A stretch of 64,000 nt of DNA from NCBI GenBank assembly GCA_037447655.1, contig JBBHKE010000310.1, positions 81,497-145,496 of the forward strand, written 5' to 3'. Source of the DNA: Zygnema cylindricum (Eukaryota; Streptophyta; Zygnematophyceae; Zygnematales; Zygnemataceae). The notes under the pieces are model-generated. The model made no database searches. It saw only the letters and a list, made by a program, of their open reading frames with translations, and was not told the origin of the DNA. Below are positions 24,323-59,860 of this stretch, piece after piece; positions within the stretch are counted from its first letter, which is position 1, and every line of letters begins with the position of its first letter. A program made the translations under genes and the position numbers.

Positions 24323-27206
24323 TCATTTTTTCAAAAGTTTTCGTCCTCTTTGGTTGCTTTGCTTCAACCGACTGTTGAGTTCGTCCACATCTCCAGTCAA
24401 ATCATCCAAAGCATGGTCTTGTCTGTATTACAAAAAACAGGGACCAAATAAATAGACAATTTTTTCTTATTTTCCAAATTAGGCACATAGAATCAAATCT
24501 AACCTCATTACTATATATATTTCCACAATCTACTTCAACTCGTATTTCTCTGTTTCATGTAGGTGCAAAAATAAACGTTAAACCCTTCTGAGTGCTTTAT
24601 AGCGGCATCCATATGTACCAAAGGTTCAAAAAAACTTTAAGGGACACTTTTCTGCACTAATATCGTAGTAAATAACACGAACCAATTTTTGCACTATGCT
24701 ATGTTACATAAAAACCATGAAAACACATTTTATTCTGTGAAGTATTACTGCTTTTCATCGGTGCTGGACCAATGGACGAAACGTTAATGCACTTTTGAAC
24801 ACCAACACTTAATACCACATCGCCAATTTGGTCTACTTCGTAGAATTAAACTCCTTTGAGTGTAAGTCTCAAATTTCAGAAATGTGAAAAGTCAGTTTGT
24901 CAAAACTTAACCTTCGGATGTCACAGAAGGGACAGACTGTGATAAAGAAGCGCAAGACAAAAGTTTCCAAACTTTGTGATAAATCGGTGAAAAAATAAAA
25001 ACACATCTCAAAAGTATTTAACAAGGGTACTGATCAAACTTACCGATCCAATTCATGACCCATTTCCCTTGCCATGTCGCCCATTACATTGAGAGAAGAG
25101 CTCACTTCATCCAACATTTCATCTTGCTGGTTGATTTGCTTCTGCAAAACACGATTTGGCAGTGTAAGGTTTAGAACTTGTACTTTTCTATAATTTGAGG
25201 GAATTGGAAAAATCTCTATCAGCTTTCTAACTACAACAAAGGGCCATCCTCCAAGGCAAGAAAAAGAGATTACTCTTTCTTGTGATTCACGACTCATGTG
25301 CCTTACTTTAAGAGATAACTACAACAAACTCAACTCACGAATCACATATAGTTTCGGCCTTAACATCTTTAACCTTTTCCAGTACACCGAAAGCAGAACA
25401 TGAATGTTGGCCAACAAAACAAAAATTTGAGCTGCGTGAAAAACATCATATATCATTACACACCTTCACCCTGTCCATAGTTGCCAGACTCTCATCATCA
25501 TCATCATCATCTCTCATCAGATCTTCACGTGTTCCACGGGATCCGGCAGGATAATTTCCATTTGCATCTGCAAAAAAAAGAATAGAAATTTTAAAAAGCT
25601 GTGTCATTTTCGCCTTTAATCATACAGTTCGCCTGAAAATTGAGGGATAACCTAAATCAATCTAACAACCACAAAAGGATTAGAAACAACAAGAAAAATA
25701 AATTTAACTTGCTGGAAAGTGACTGAATGGGCTTTTATCACCGGGACAACTAATTGACACAGAAAAAAAGAAAAACATTTAGAAGGCATATCCATTCCCT
25801 ATAAAAATCAGAAAGAAAACGCAAATAGAATTCCATGACCAGATTTAAACATACGCTCAATTTCATGGCAAAAAAAATGCACGGAACTTCCTGCAAAGCT
25901 ATCAAACTAACCGGTTAAGTTGCAAATACAAGCTAGAATACTCCCTCACCTGGATGATACTTTGGTCCTTTAATCTTCTTTCCCTTCTTGGGTTTCCATC
26001 CAAATGAAAACATGGGGCCCAAGCTACTGAGAAGTTTCTCCCCCTAAATAAAACAGAAAAAAAAACAGAAAAACACAAAATAGTCACACAAAACAACCAG
26101 AAAAGGCAAAAACAATCAAACGGATAATCAGGAATTATAACCTCACACAGACAATGTATACTGCTGGAATAAAATATTCCTAACTGTCCATTGTACATTA
26201 TCCATATCGCCTACTGCTGGACTAAAAAAAATCCGAACTGTCTATTGTACATTATCCCTATTGTCTATTTGTATATTATCAATGAGAAAAACTATATAAG
26301 ACATCACCAAAGTTAGACTCCTAATCATAGAGAAGACAGTACTGAATTTGGCCAAAAGCAAAGTCAAGAGTATGTTCCTTCTGCTCTCAAAATCATGCGG
26401 ACATTATATAGCTTCACACACGTAACAGTAGCAAAAGTGAAGCTTGTTACACTTTTCACAACCATTGGTCTGGAATTAAAAAAAATGTGAAATTATAAGT
26501 GACCTCATTCCACGATCTCAAGTAAGAATGATTACCATATGAGTACAAAAATTCACATTTAAAACTGTTCCTCCAATGTGTAGTCCATAATTACAGAAAG
26601 AGGCATTGTGTTACATTATGAGTTACACAGTAAATACATATGCATCATTACATTCTTCAAAATTTCGTTAGAGCCAAAATTCATTACCGTTGAAAGCTCA
26701 TGATCAAGTGTAACTGCTTTTTCATGAGTTCTTGCAATTTGCTCTCCCTGTTGGTGGAGAGTTTTCAGAGTTTGTGCTCCAATATTCTCCGTATCTTTCG
26801 TAATCTTCAAAACATTTCGCAAATCATTTGTCACATCTTTTGACTTGTCCAATGCCATAGTTTCCAATTCCTCCAAAGTTGCTCTCTGGAGAGGATCATC
26901 ACTGTCAGGGTCATAATATCTTGGATCTCCTTTCGCCATTTTTTTCAATGCGGCTTTTGGAAGCCGAGGCTGCGTGACGCCTAAAAGCTCAGCACGTGAC
27001 TTTTCTTCCTTTTTCTCCAAACCTTGCCATTTAGGAATAAATTCTTCAGGTTCAGCATCACATTTCCTTGCGGAACGTCTCGGTTTGCTTTTCGTCTCGG
27101 TGTTTGGAACTGTAGAGGAATTTACTAAAGTACTTGCTTCCAATTTTTTGATTATTTCCTGCTGATGAACGGCTGAGGGTCTGTGAGTCCTTTGTAATGC
27201 CGCCAT
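24323..27206 (-). CDS. SNAP25/SNAP33-type Qb+Qc SNARE, copy B
   Basis: Same five-exon structure as copy A: 26688-27206 (ATG at 27204-27206), 25950-26043, 25464-25567, 25044-25141 and 24323-24422. All splice sites and the frame are intact, so both paralogues look functional. Differences I could see include K to N near residue 38 (VPNTETK), M to I in the linker (all replaced residues in exon 1 are few), INQQDEM in place of INKQDEM at the start of the Qc helix, and one Asp fewer in the acidic run. Both Q residues of the SNARE zero layer are kept. Likely role as for copy A: membrane fusion at the plasma membrane or cell plate. Confidence 0.92.
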
Positions 27207-28884
27207 GGCAACCTTACAAATGTATGGAACAGCCTTAAAAGTTACTCAAACTACTTGCAAGCTGCCGAACCTAATGCTTGGAAGTTACTGAACCTAACAT
27301 ACACCACTTTGAAAGTTGCTGAACCTAGTTGGTAACGTGTTGCTCTAGTTCGGGAAACTGCAAAGTGTTTGGTGGAAGAATTTGTGATTTTTTTTGTTAG
27401 AATAGGCGAAGTATTGCGGATGACAAGATCACAGTACAGGTTAGAAACATGCATCAAAAAGATACAATATACTAGTAGTTTGCTGGTAATAAACTACTGT
27501 AGTATGCTTATTTGAGTATGAATGTGTAATAAGAGAGGGAGAGGAAGAGAGTGTAAAGACTCCTAAAATGAGCTTCTGACAAATTTGGCTGCAAAAAAGT
27601 TGGAATAAAGGGAAGTGCAAATGAGATGATGAATAGATACCAAGATGGAGAGGAAGTCTTGTAGAAAATGAAAAGCGCATGACGTCACGGTCAGTCGGTG
27701 CAAAAATGAAGTTTTTTTCTCCAAAATTCTTGATCAAATGTACGCATTCTATATTGGCTGGAGAATTAAGGAGAATAAACACAGAAGATGTACAAATAAC
27801 GTGTTACGATCTTTCCAGAACGTAATCTTGTGCAGTTCTATGTAATAAGCTACAGTACAGTAATGACGGTGACGCACGTGGAAAGGACCGAACCTCCCAT
27901 TCTAGAATTCATTTTATACTTTTTTCTTCAGCGTTGTGGGTAGTCATCGCATGTAAAGTTTTTTTCACTTTGTAAGTTTTTTTTCGCTTTGTGGCTACAG
28001 TAGTCAACCTCGGTAAGTTCTAATTAGGTTTTGTGGTTAACCTGTTTTAGTCTGCGTTGCTTTTCCTTTTTCTCTTTGTATTTTCGTTTCTTTCTTGTAG
28101 TCTTTAAATGTTTTTTTTGGTTTTATCCCTTTTGTACCCGGATGGTTTTTCCATAACTTGTTTTGCAGTAAAGGCGACCCTTCACTTTTTGAGGTTGAAA
28201 AACCGGAATTCGCTGACCAGCGCCGGGTCAAACAGCTCCTTCCGTACGAAGGTTAGGACCGTGCTGCCAAGATATCAATTCTATATGTCATTTTCATATG
28301 CCTTGAAACGACCAATCACGAAAAGGCTCTGTGTCAAATCATGTCAAATTCTGGATAATCAGCTGACAGCTGGATACGCCTCGAATGCAAGATCTAAAGG
28401 CGCACCAGCGTGTAAACCTGACAGGCAAGCTACGACCGACTTGTACAAAGACTTATCCAGGAAACCTTTCCAAGATTGAATCTAGACCGTCCTATCTGCG
28501 TGCGACACTTTCACAATGAGAGCTACCAGACAGACATTATTCTGTCAGGTCAACGCAAAGATTTCCGTCTTATGTTTGGAAAATGTGAAAAATGCTTAAA
28601 TGGAAAAAAACAAGGGTGACAGTTATGGCCACCACAAAAGCACCTGATATTTTATCTTTTAGCGATATTTTTCGCACGCGTATGCCGAATAAGTACAAAC
28701 CGGACTATTTTTCTCGAAAATTGCGTTTGGTATAGAACAGATTCTCTCCGTCGCGTTTGTGGTTTTCGAAATCGAAGTTTGTGGTTTTAGGCGCCGTACA
28801 TATTATAGATTGGGCTGCAGGCAATGAAGACTTGTCAAAAGAGTACAAGATATTACTGGACCACTGGAGAATAGCGGATTTTCA
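27207..28884. other. Upstream region of SNARE copy B
   Basis: Shared with the region upstream of copy A but more diverged than the gene itself. No exon or RNA gene is recognised. Confidence 0.5.
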
Positions 28885-29440
28885 CACCGCCAATCGCTAT
28901 CAGCGAAGAGGTTTCTTTAGCGTATATGAATAATTACCGTGGTTTACGCTAATTAAGAATTTGAAAATTTTGAAAAAAAACATACATTCTAATTGTTTAA
29001 TAACTCTAATTTGGGTCTTTGAAAAAAGTAAATGTCGGTCGCAAACATGATTACTCTAATATAGGTATTTGTACAAAATCTGACAAATCGCACACAAATC
29101 GTACGTTCACACGGTCAGAACGTGGTTGTTGGACGAATATATGCGAACGTGATATTTTAAAACCCGATTTGATCCCCTTTTTTGATCGCATATTCTCATG
29201 CATCCGCGGCTACTAAACAAAATGAATTGTGCTTTTTCACTTAAAAGGTACGTTTTTGTACGGTATGGCATGGACCGTACACCACACTATTTAAAAGATG
29301 GCGTACTTCCGTTTTTTTCGGTACTAAAAGATTAACCCTAAATAGAGTAAAGAAAAAAATAGAATGACGTTAATGGAGAATAAAAAAAAAAAAAAGCGGG
29401 ACGGAATTAGCGTACACTACGCTAATAGCGATTGGCGGTG
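28885..29440. mobile_element. TA-flanked MITE, type A, forward (556 bp)
   Basis: Ends CACCGCCAATCGCTAT.. and ..GCTAATAGCGATTGGCGGTG; TA on the right, CA on the left. An inverted relative lies at 30109-30670, sharing the CGTCCCGC-poly-T-TTATTCTCCATTA block near one end. It marks the right limit of segmental copy B. Confidence 0.85.
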
Positions 29441-29447
29441 TACAGTA

Positions 29448-29997
29448 CACCGTCAATCGCTATTAGAGTAAAGGAATAAATAGCGTAAAAAACAATTAGT
29501 GTTATCAACACTAATCAGGATTTTTTTTTTTTAAATATATATATATATATACGAATTAAGCCCTAACTGTAATTTGGGCTGTCCTGAATAATAAATACCC
29601 GCCCTTTCGATATCTACAGTATTATGTGTACTAGTACAAATTTTGACAATTCGTACGCCGTCGTGCGTTCACACGGTCGACGGACGAACATATGAGAACG
29701 TGATTTTTTTCGACGAGTTTCGTCACTTTCTTCCAGTGCACATTCACATGTGTGCGCAATAATGTTAAGTGTCTTTTTATGCCTTTGTAATTCAAAAAGT
29801 ACTATTTCTTACGGAGACACCCTGTCCGTACGCCACACTATTTCCATCTCAGTGTACTTCCATTATTAACGCTAATTGAAAAAAAAACCCTAATTAGAAT
29901 AATGGAAAAAATAGAATTATGGATTGTATTTGAGGGTCATTTTTTTGAAAAAAGGGCACCGAATTAGCATTATTTACTCTATTAGCGATTGGCGGTG
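29448..29997. mobile_element. TA-flanked MITE, type B, forward (550 bp)
   Basis: Starts TA-CACCGTCAATCGCTATTAGAGT only seven bases after the previous element and ends ATTAGCGATTGGCGGTG-TA. Inverted relative at 30824-31374. Non-coding. Confidence 0.88.
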
Positions 29998-30108
29998 TAG
30001 TTGTTTTGTAGGCCAGTCTGTAGTTAATTTTGTCTTTTGTTATTCCTGTCAACGTTTGTTGGCTTGTGCTTGTTTGTGTGTTACTGTATTGTACGGTATA
30101 GTACAGTA

Positions 30109-30670
30109 CACCGCCAATCGTTATTATCATTGTGTACGCTAATTACGTCCCGCTTTTTTTTTGTTTATTCTCCATTAGAGTAGTTCATTCTATTTTTTTC
30201 TTTACTCTATTTAGGGATATTTATTTTAGTACCGTACAAAATGGAAGTACGCTATCAGTTAATTAGTGTGGTGTACGGACAGTGTCAGACCGTACAAAAT
30301 TGTACCTTTTTAAGTGAAAAAAGTATAACTAATGAGTTTTAGTAGCAGCGGACGCATGAGAATGTGCGCTCTAAAATGGGGGTCTAATCGGGTTGTCGAA
30401 TATCACGTTCGCACATATTCGTCCAGCAACCACGTTTCGACTGTGTGAACGTACGATTTGTGTATGATTTGTCTGATTTTGTACGAATACCTATATTTGT
30501 GTAAGCATGTTTGCGACCGACATTCTTTTTTCTCAAATACCCAAATTAGAGTTATTAAACCATTAGAATGTAGGTTTTTTTTCAAAAATTTCAAATTCTT
30601 AATTAGCGTAAACCACGGTAATTTTTTATGTACGCTAAAGAAACTTCTACGCTAATAAAGATTGGCGGTG
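30109..30670. mobile_element. TA-flanked MITE, type A, inverted (562 bp)
   Basis: TA-CACCGCCAATCGTTATTATC to AATAAAGATTGGCGGTG-TA. Reverse-complement relative of 28885-29440. Confidence 0.87.
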
Positions 30671-30823
30671 TACTGAAGTTTCTTTCGCACTATATTTCGT
30701 TTTTAATTTTCTTCCACTCGCGTGCGATTTTTCAGTTACTTTTTCGCCCTCCATTTTTTGTTCCCGTGTACTACACAGTCGATCGTATTTAGCGTGTAGA
30801 ATATTTTTGTGTCATGTACACTA

Positions 30824-31374
30824 CACCGTCAATCGCTATTAGAGTATATAACGCCAATTCGGTGCCCATTTTTCAAAAAAAAAACCCAAAATACAATCCA
30901 TAATTCTATTTTTTCCATTATTCTAATTAGGTTTTTTTTTTCAATTAGCGTTAATAATGGAAGTACACTTCGATAGAAATAGTGTGGCGTATGGACAGGA
31001 TATTTCCGTACGAAATGGTACTTTTTGAATTACAAAGGCATAAAAAGACACTTAACATTATTGCGCACACATGTGAATGTGCACTGGAAGAAAGAGATGC
31101 AAACTCGTCGACAAAAATCACGTTCTCATATGTTCGTCCGTCGACCGTGTGAACAGCGCGATGGCGTACGAATTGTCAGATTTTGTAAGGATACACATAT
31201 TACTGTAGACATCGAAAGGGCGGGTATTTATTATTCAGGACAACCCAAATTACAGTTAGGGATTAATTAGTATATATATATTTTTTCAAAAAAAATAAAT
31301 TCTCGATTAGTGTTAATAACACTTTGTTTTTTCCTTTCCTATTTATTCCTTGACTCTAATAGCGATTGACGGTG
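30824..31374. mobile_element. TA-flanked MITE, type B, inverted (551 bp)
   Basis: TA-CACCGTCAATCGCTATTAGAGT to GACTCTAATAGCGATTGACGGTG-TA. Reverse-complement relative of 29448-29997; the terminal repeats are perfect over more than 20 bases. Confidence 0.9.
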
Positions 31375-33400
31375 TACTGTAGTTTTGACTTCGAAAATTT
31401 TTGAAAAAAAAAGTTATACACTAATTTTTCAACGAACGCCAATATGGGTACAGCTGATTTGTCGAGAGGATATTCACAGTAATGTAGGTAAAAGTACAAA
31501 TTCTGACAATTCGTACTGTTGCATACTTTCACTCTAATTAATTCCTAACTCTAATTTCGGTTTTTTAGGGTGTAGGCAATGCGCGACAAATGAATGTACA
31601 CTAAACTTATTTTTTTTTTCTTTTTTTTTTTGTTTTATTATAAAAAAACACAAACCAAACCCTATGACCCTATTGACATACCCGATTACGGCTTGTGGGA
31701 CTATCTCTTCTCGGTGTGGACACAGTGACACACGGTTTTCTTAACTACTGGCCCTCGTAACGAACCTAGGCTGTACCCAGATTATTATTTGCTTTTTTAA
31801 TATTAAAAATAAACAAAAACAGACAAAATAAACCCTAAACATACGGTCGTACGGAGAAAACGGGAGGCGGGGGCGACATGGACCCCTTCGGGACGCCTCC
31901 GAGGGCCAAAAAGTTGCAAGATTCAGTACTGAAGTTTCTTTCGCACTAAACAAACGGTCGCACGGAGAATACGAGGTGTAGCCCCAATCAGCGTGCTCGC
32001 GCGTGCGAAAAGTTGCAAAAAATCGCAAGGTTCAGTACTGTACTCTAACAAAATCGTACTTATTTGTACGATGCTTGTACTTCAACCGCCTTCATATGTA
32101 CGTCATGTTTCCATAAATGAATACAGTTCAAGTTATAATGCAATGCCTCCAGTTTTGGTATTCCTGAAAAAATATTTCATTGCGGTCCAAAAAATCGTGC
32201 GAGCTAAAATACTTTTGAACCACTACCGTACAAATACTACGCTACATCTATACATTCTGATTCGAGTGATTTTTTAGCAAAAAAAAAAAACATGAATAGT
32301 ACTAATAGCACATATTAATTAAGTGGCCCGTAATCAACCACGCGGGTAAACATAAAATAATATAGATATTTCCTTAAGTGCCAACGCTAATAAATGACCA
32401 ACTCCAATAGCGGTGCGCATGTACTCTCATCATCGACATTAAAGAGGAAGGAACTATTTATTTTAGTGTGGAATTAGAAAGAATAATACCAAATGCCCCG
32501 GGATTCGAACTCAAAAAATACAGAAAAACCCTGATAAAACCCTAAAACTATAAAAAAACAAAAAAAACCCCACACTCCTCCCTCCCATAAAAAATGGCTT
32601 CTATTCTTCGTACAACCGAGTTGTTGTGATAGTTCCGAAAAATGAGTGCGACAACATCGGATACGACAGCACATGTTTAGCTCTCGAGTTGGGATTCTTT
32701 AATTGATATTTATAGGTGATAGAGAATATTTATTTTATCTTAATATTCTGACTCGTCCGTACCATTTCATATTGTTAACAACATGAAAAATACATCGACA
32801 GTCGAAAATTTTCATAGTATTCCTTACATTGGTGCTTGAGAGTCCATTAACACTTTTAGATACACCGAAATTTTAGTTAAAACCCTAGTAAAAACCCACT
32901 AGTGATAAATACCACCCCATTTAGTCGCAATAATTTAGGTACCAAGTAACTTATAACAACTATATCTCAGTATAACCCATGATACAATATTTTGTGAAAC
33001 ATACTATTTGAATCCAAACAACATTTTTTTTAACATCTAACCCAAAAACAAAGTACAAAAAAAAAAACTCACAACACCATATTGTCCTATAAAGGAAAAA
33101 AAAAAACAATCCCAGTGTTCTTCAACGCACTACGGAATTCACAATTGTTTTTCCAAATATTGGTGGTACAAAACCAAAGAAACTACTAGAAACTACTATT
33201 TACACATCACATTCATCACTACTTACACAAAATTACACCCATTCTAATTTTCCTATCACCCTAATAAAACAAAGACACTAAAACTGAAGTAAAGTAAACA
33301 AACTCACTTATCACCCTACAAGAAAGGGTCCTCATAAGTACAGCTTAAACATTTTTTTTTTTTAATTTTTAAGTCACGAGTTTTTGAGTGCATCCAAAAA
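31375..33400. other. Spacer with element relics
   Basis: AT-rich sequence without a recognised gene. CAGTACTGAAGTTTCTTTCGCACTA occurs at 30670-30692 and again at about 31924-31948. A degraded short-type MITE core (AAGTGGCCCGTAATCAACCACG) lies near 32320-32345. Confidence 0.5.
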
Positions 33401-33639
33401 AAAAAAAAAATTGACAAAACGATCTCCTTCAAAGAGCATTGAATACAACTTTTCCATATCCAAATTCGGAAAGATTTTGTCGGAAAATTTTCGAAACAAA
33501 TGTTCAAACCGAAGTGTTACGCTTTTTCTTCAACATTTTTTTGTCGATTTGTCTTCAAAAACCACAACCCTTGAACAAAAACTCGACCAAACGATTTCTT
33601 CACTCGTCTCTTTTTTTTTGTTTTTTTCCCCTTTTCCGG

Positions 33640-34080
33640 TCTACATTCAAAGCAGTTCTGTGAAAATATTCGCAGCGAGGGCAACTTTACCAATTATCGT
33701 GAGAGAGTAGAGAAGAAAAGGGAATCCGTTTTTCACCGTCATTATGTTTCTTTTTTTCTTTTCAATTTGTTGGGTCTAAATCCTTAAACTGCGTATAAAG
33801 TTCCCTATCCTTTTTTCTCATTTGAAGTCCCAAGCGATTTTTGCTGCAAGAACGACTTTATTGACGGTCGTGGAAGAAAAGATGAGAGAGGAATTCACCG
33901 TTTCTCACCCTTTTTTCCTGTTTTCTTTTCTTTTTTCTATTTTTGAGTGTAAATTGGGTACTTAATTTTGTCCTTTACTATAATCTTCCTTTTCTGGTCT
34001 AATCGAAGAAATTTTGTCGAAACATTCGCCACAAGAGCGACTTTATTAAAGGTCATAGGAGGAGAGAAGAGAGAAATTCG
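33640..34080 (-). repeat. Three decaying copies of the terminal hydroxylase exon
   Basis: Downstream of the real last exon (34141-34282) lie at least three diverged partial copies, near 34000-34090, 33820-33905 and 33645-33735. Each repeats the sequence for the end of the protein (on the plus strand: GAAATTT.GTCGAAACATT.GC.GC.AGAGCGACTTT.. then a purine stretch). Similarity seems to fall with distance. They follow the stop codon and are not needed for the protein. Confidence 0.8.
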
Positions 34081-34140
34081 CCGTTTCTCACCTACTTTTT
34101 TTTTCCTTGTCTTGGGTATATAAATCTCCCTTTTCCGGTC

Positions 34141-57407
<23,267 letters not shown>

Positions 57408-58073
57408 GGCTGAGGAGAGAGATAGAGAAGGAAATAGAGAAGGAGAAGAGAATGAGAATTGGGATAGGAGAGAGAGAGAAGAGGGAGAGAAGAGAGAGAG
57501 AGAGAGAGAGAGTGGATTAGGTTTCAGTTATTGCAATGTCTGGTTAGTGGTTACTTAGTATGGGACTTCTGGACTTAGTGGAAATCAACGATGGTCAGTG
57601 TATTAAACTATTAAAGTACGCACTATTTAATATTTTGAAATAGTACGCACTGTTTCCCACGACCTAACAGAAAGTCAGAAACTATAAAGACTTTTTGCTA
57701 CAACAACTTTAGCACGTGAGAGTCCATTTCAGGAAGCGTCCATCGGGTACGTAGATCGGTGGGTTCTACAATATCTGCCGTTCATTTTTCGTGTCGTACT
57801 ATACAATGGTATAGGACACCGAGTCTCGCTATTAGTGTTTATGTTTTTGACTTTTCTAGTCATTAAAAAATGAAAACAGCTTTTTACCGTACAGAAATGT
57901 CCGATTTTAGATTAGCGACCGCCAACCGGAAGTGATGAGTACTTTGCTTTTGGATTACAACCGTTGGATCCACAAACTGGGAATGTATGTACGGATATGG
58001 GATGTTTACGTGGCGAGCAAAACATTAGCAACACACGATGGAGGTGTCTGTAATTGTACGGACAGCGTTAGTA
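57408..58073. other. Upstream region of the hydroxylase gene
   Basis: Starts with a GA-rich stretch (57415-57510). An inverted repeat AGTACGCACTATTT-n-AAATAGTACGCACT lies at about 57616-57649 and could form a hairpin. No clear TATA box position can be assigned. Confidence 0.45.
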
Positions 58074-58272
58074 CACCTTGAATCGTTATTAGCCTTATGT
58101 ACGCTGTATCGGCACCCCAAAATTCTGACATTGATACCTTAAATATAAAAAATTACACTATTTACGTTTGTGGACCACAATCTGCCACGTCTCCTTGAAC
58201 TAAATTATAATGAATGATGCTAATTTATTCTGTACACTAATAATTTCTATACGCTAATAACGATTCAAGGTG
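58074..58272. mobile_element. TA-flanked MITE, short type (199 bp)
   Basis: TA-CACCTTGAATCGTTATTAGCC to GCTAATAACGATTCAAGGTG-TA. Interior matches 59311-59509 closely (CGGCACCCC, GACATTGATACCTTAAATAT). Confidence 0.9.
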
Positions 58273-58582
58273 TACCTGTAATATTTAGTACGAAGTTGCA
58301 ATCATATAGAGTTTGTAAACAAGCGTTCGCATACGTGGTCTTTTTTGTTTAGTACAACGTAAGCTAGAGATTCTATATTGAGAAAGTCAAAGACTTTACA
58401 AACTGACCAATTATAATGTAATAGTTGTACTTTCATATGATATCACTGTACAAATTATGCGTACTATGGCATGGTATCACTTTGGTCGTTTTAAACGGCT
58501 GCTTTTTCAACCTTGTCTTTTTCGAAACAAAACTCGAACCCGCGGGAAACCACGAAGTTGAAGGGAAGACAAAAGTACTGTA

Positions 58583-59198
58583 CACCGCGAATCGTAATTA
58601 GAGTAGTGAAAAAATTAGAGTAAAAAAACAAAAAAAAAACAATTAGAGTAATGAACTCTAGTTTATGTGATAGAACTTTTTCACAGAGGAAGTTTACTCT
58701 AATTTATTTAAGTACTCTATATTAGGTAATGTCGGCAATAATTATCCGCGCTGAAATTATGAACACTAAATTACGTAGACAAACAAAATCTGTCAGTCCG
58801 TACAGTTTTGACGTCATTATGACGCTAGTATTATTTGTCGCGCTCAATGTCAGTTAATGTTCACACTGACGACGATGCTGTCGACGGACGATAGTTATGC
58901 GAACGGCTTTTTTTCGACGTGATTGATTATTCGTTTAGTGCGATTTCACGTGCGAGCGCGATTCTATTAAATCATTATTTGTACCTTTTTACTTAAAAAA
59001 GTACAGCTCTGCACGGTCGAACGTCGTCCGTACTCCACACTATTTAAAAATAACCTGTATTACAATTTTTTACGCTAATTAAACTTGCCTAAATTATAAT
59101 AATGAAAAAATTAGAATCATTTACTCTATTTGATGTCATAGAGTCGAAATTTCGAGCGACCGAATTAGAGTAATTTACTCTAATTACGATTCGCCGTG
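58583..59198. mobile_element. TA-flanked MITE, long type (616 bp)
   Basis: TA-CACCGCGAATCGTAATTAGAGT to ACTCTAATTACGATTCGCCGTG-TA; nearly the same as 18603-19221 across its length, which suggests recent shared movement. Confidence 0.92.
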
Positions 59199-59310
59199 TA
59201 GCGTGACACGATATCCTCCGGCAAAGACTTTTTTTTTGGATTTTGGTGGATCCGCGTCTACCTTGTCAGAGGCCACGTGGCATTTGCTACGTGTAGAAAA
59301 TTCGACGGTA

Positions 59311-59509
59311 AACCGTGAATCGTTATTAGCCTTATGTACGCTATATCGGCACCCCGAAATTTTGACATTGATACCTTAAATATAATAAATTACACTATTT
59401 AAGGAAATGGACCATAATCTACCACGTCTCCAGGCACTAAATTAGAATGAATGACGCTAATTTTTTCTTTCCACTAATAATTTCTATACGCTAATAACGA
59501 TTCAAGGTG
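59311..59509. mobile_element. TA-flanked MITE, short type (199 bp)
   Basis: TA-AACCGTGAATCGTTATTAGCC to GCTAATAACGATTCAAGGTG-TA. Same length as 58074-58272 and similar throughout. Confidence 0.88.
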
Positions 59510-59516
59510 TACTGTA

Positions 59517-59733
59517 CACCGCGAATCGTTATTAGCCTCAAGGTGTTTTTCGCCGCTTAAAACATATTTTCTCATTACACACTTGTCGGATTTTCAATTT
59601 GAGACCGCCGATCGGAAGCTGAGAATGTTACCTTTCAATCGCAGCCGTCAGATCCACAATCCGACAAGTGTGTACGGGGAAAATATGTTTTAAGTGGCAA
59701 AAAAAACTTTGAGGCTAATAACGATTCGCGGTG
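59517..59733. mobile_element. TA-flanked fold-back MITE (217 bp)
   Basis: TA-CACCGCGAATCGTTATTAGCCTCA at the left and TGAGGCTAATAACGATTCGCGGTG-TA at the right. The inverted repeats are about 75 bases long (through ACACACTTGTCGGATT), so most of the element is a hairpin. It starts seven bases after the preceding element. Confidence 0.93.
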
Positions 59734-59860
59734 TAGTTCATGGTAGCACTGGTGTATATTGGCCAAGTGCACAATTCTACACGTTATGTAGATGAAAACC
59801 ATAGTTCAAAAGTAGGTGAAAATACGCCTACAATATGACCTTAAGACCCATATTGTATTG

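Larger units (their letters stand above)
20110..28880. repeat. Segmental duplication, copy B
   Basis: Second copy of the 9 kb block, same orientation. It lacks the transposon found at 14529-15029 in copy A and differs by many point changes. Divergence looks like a few percent at most in non-coding parts, with less change in exons. Confidence 0.92.
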
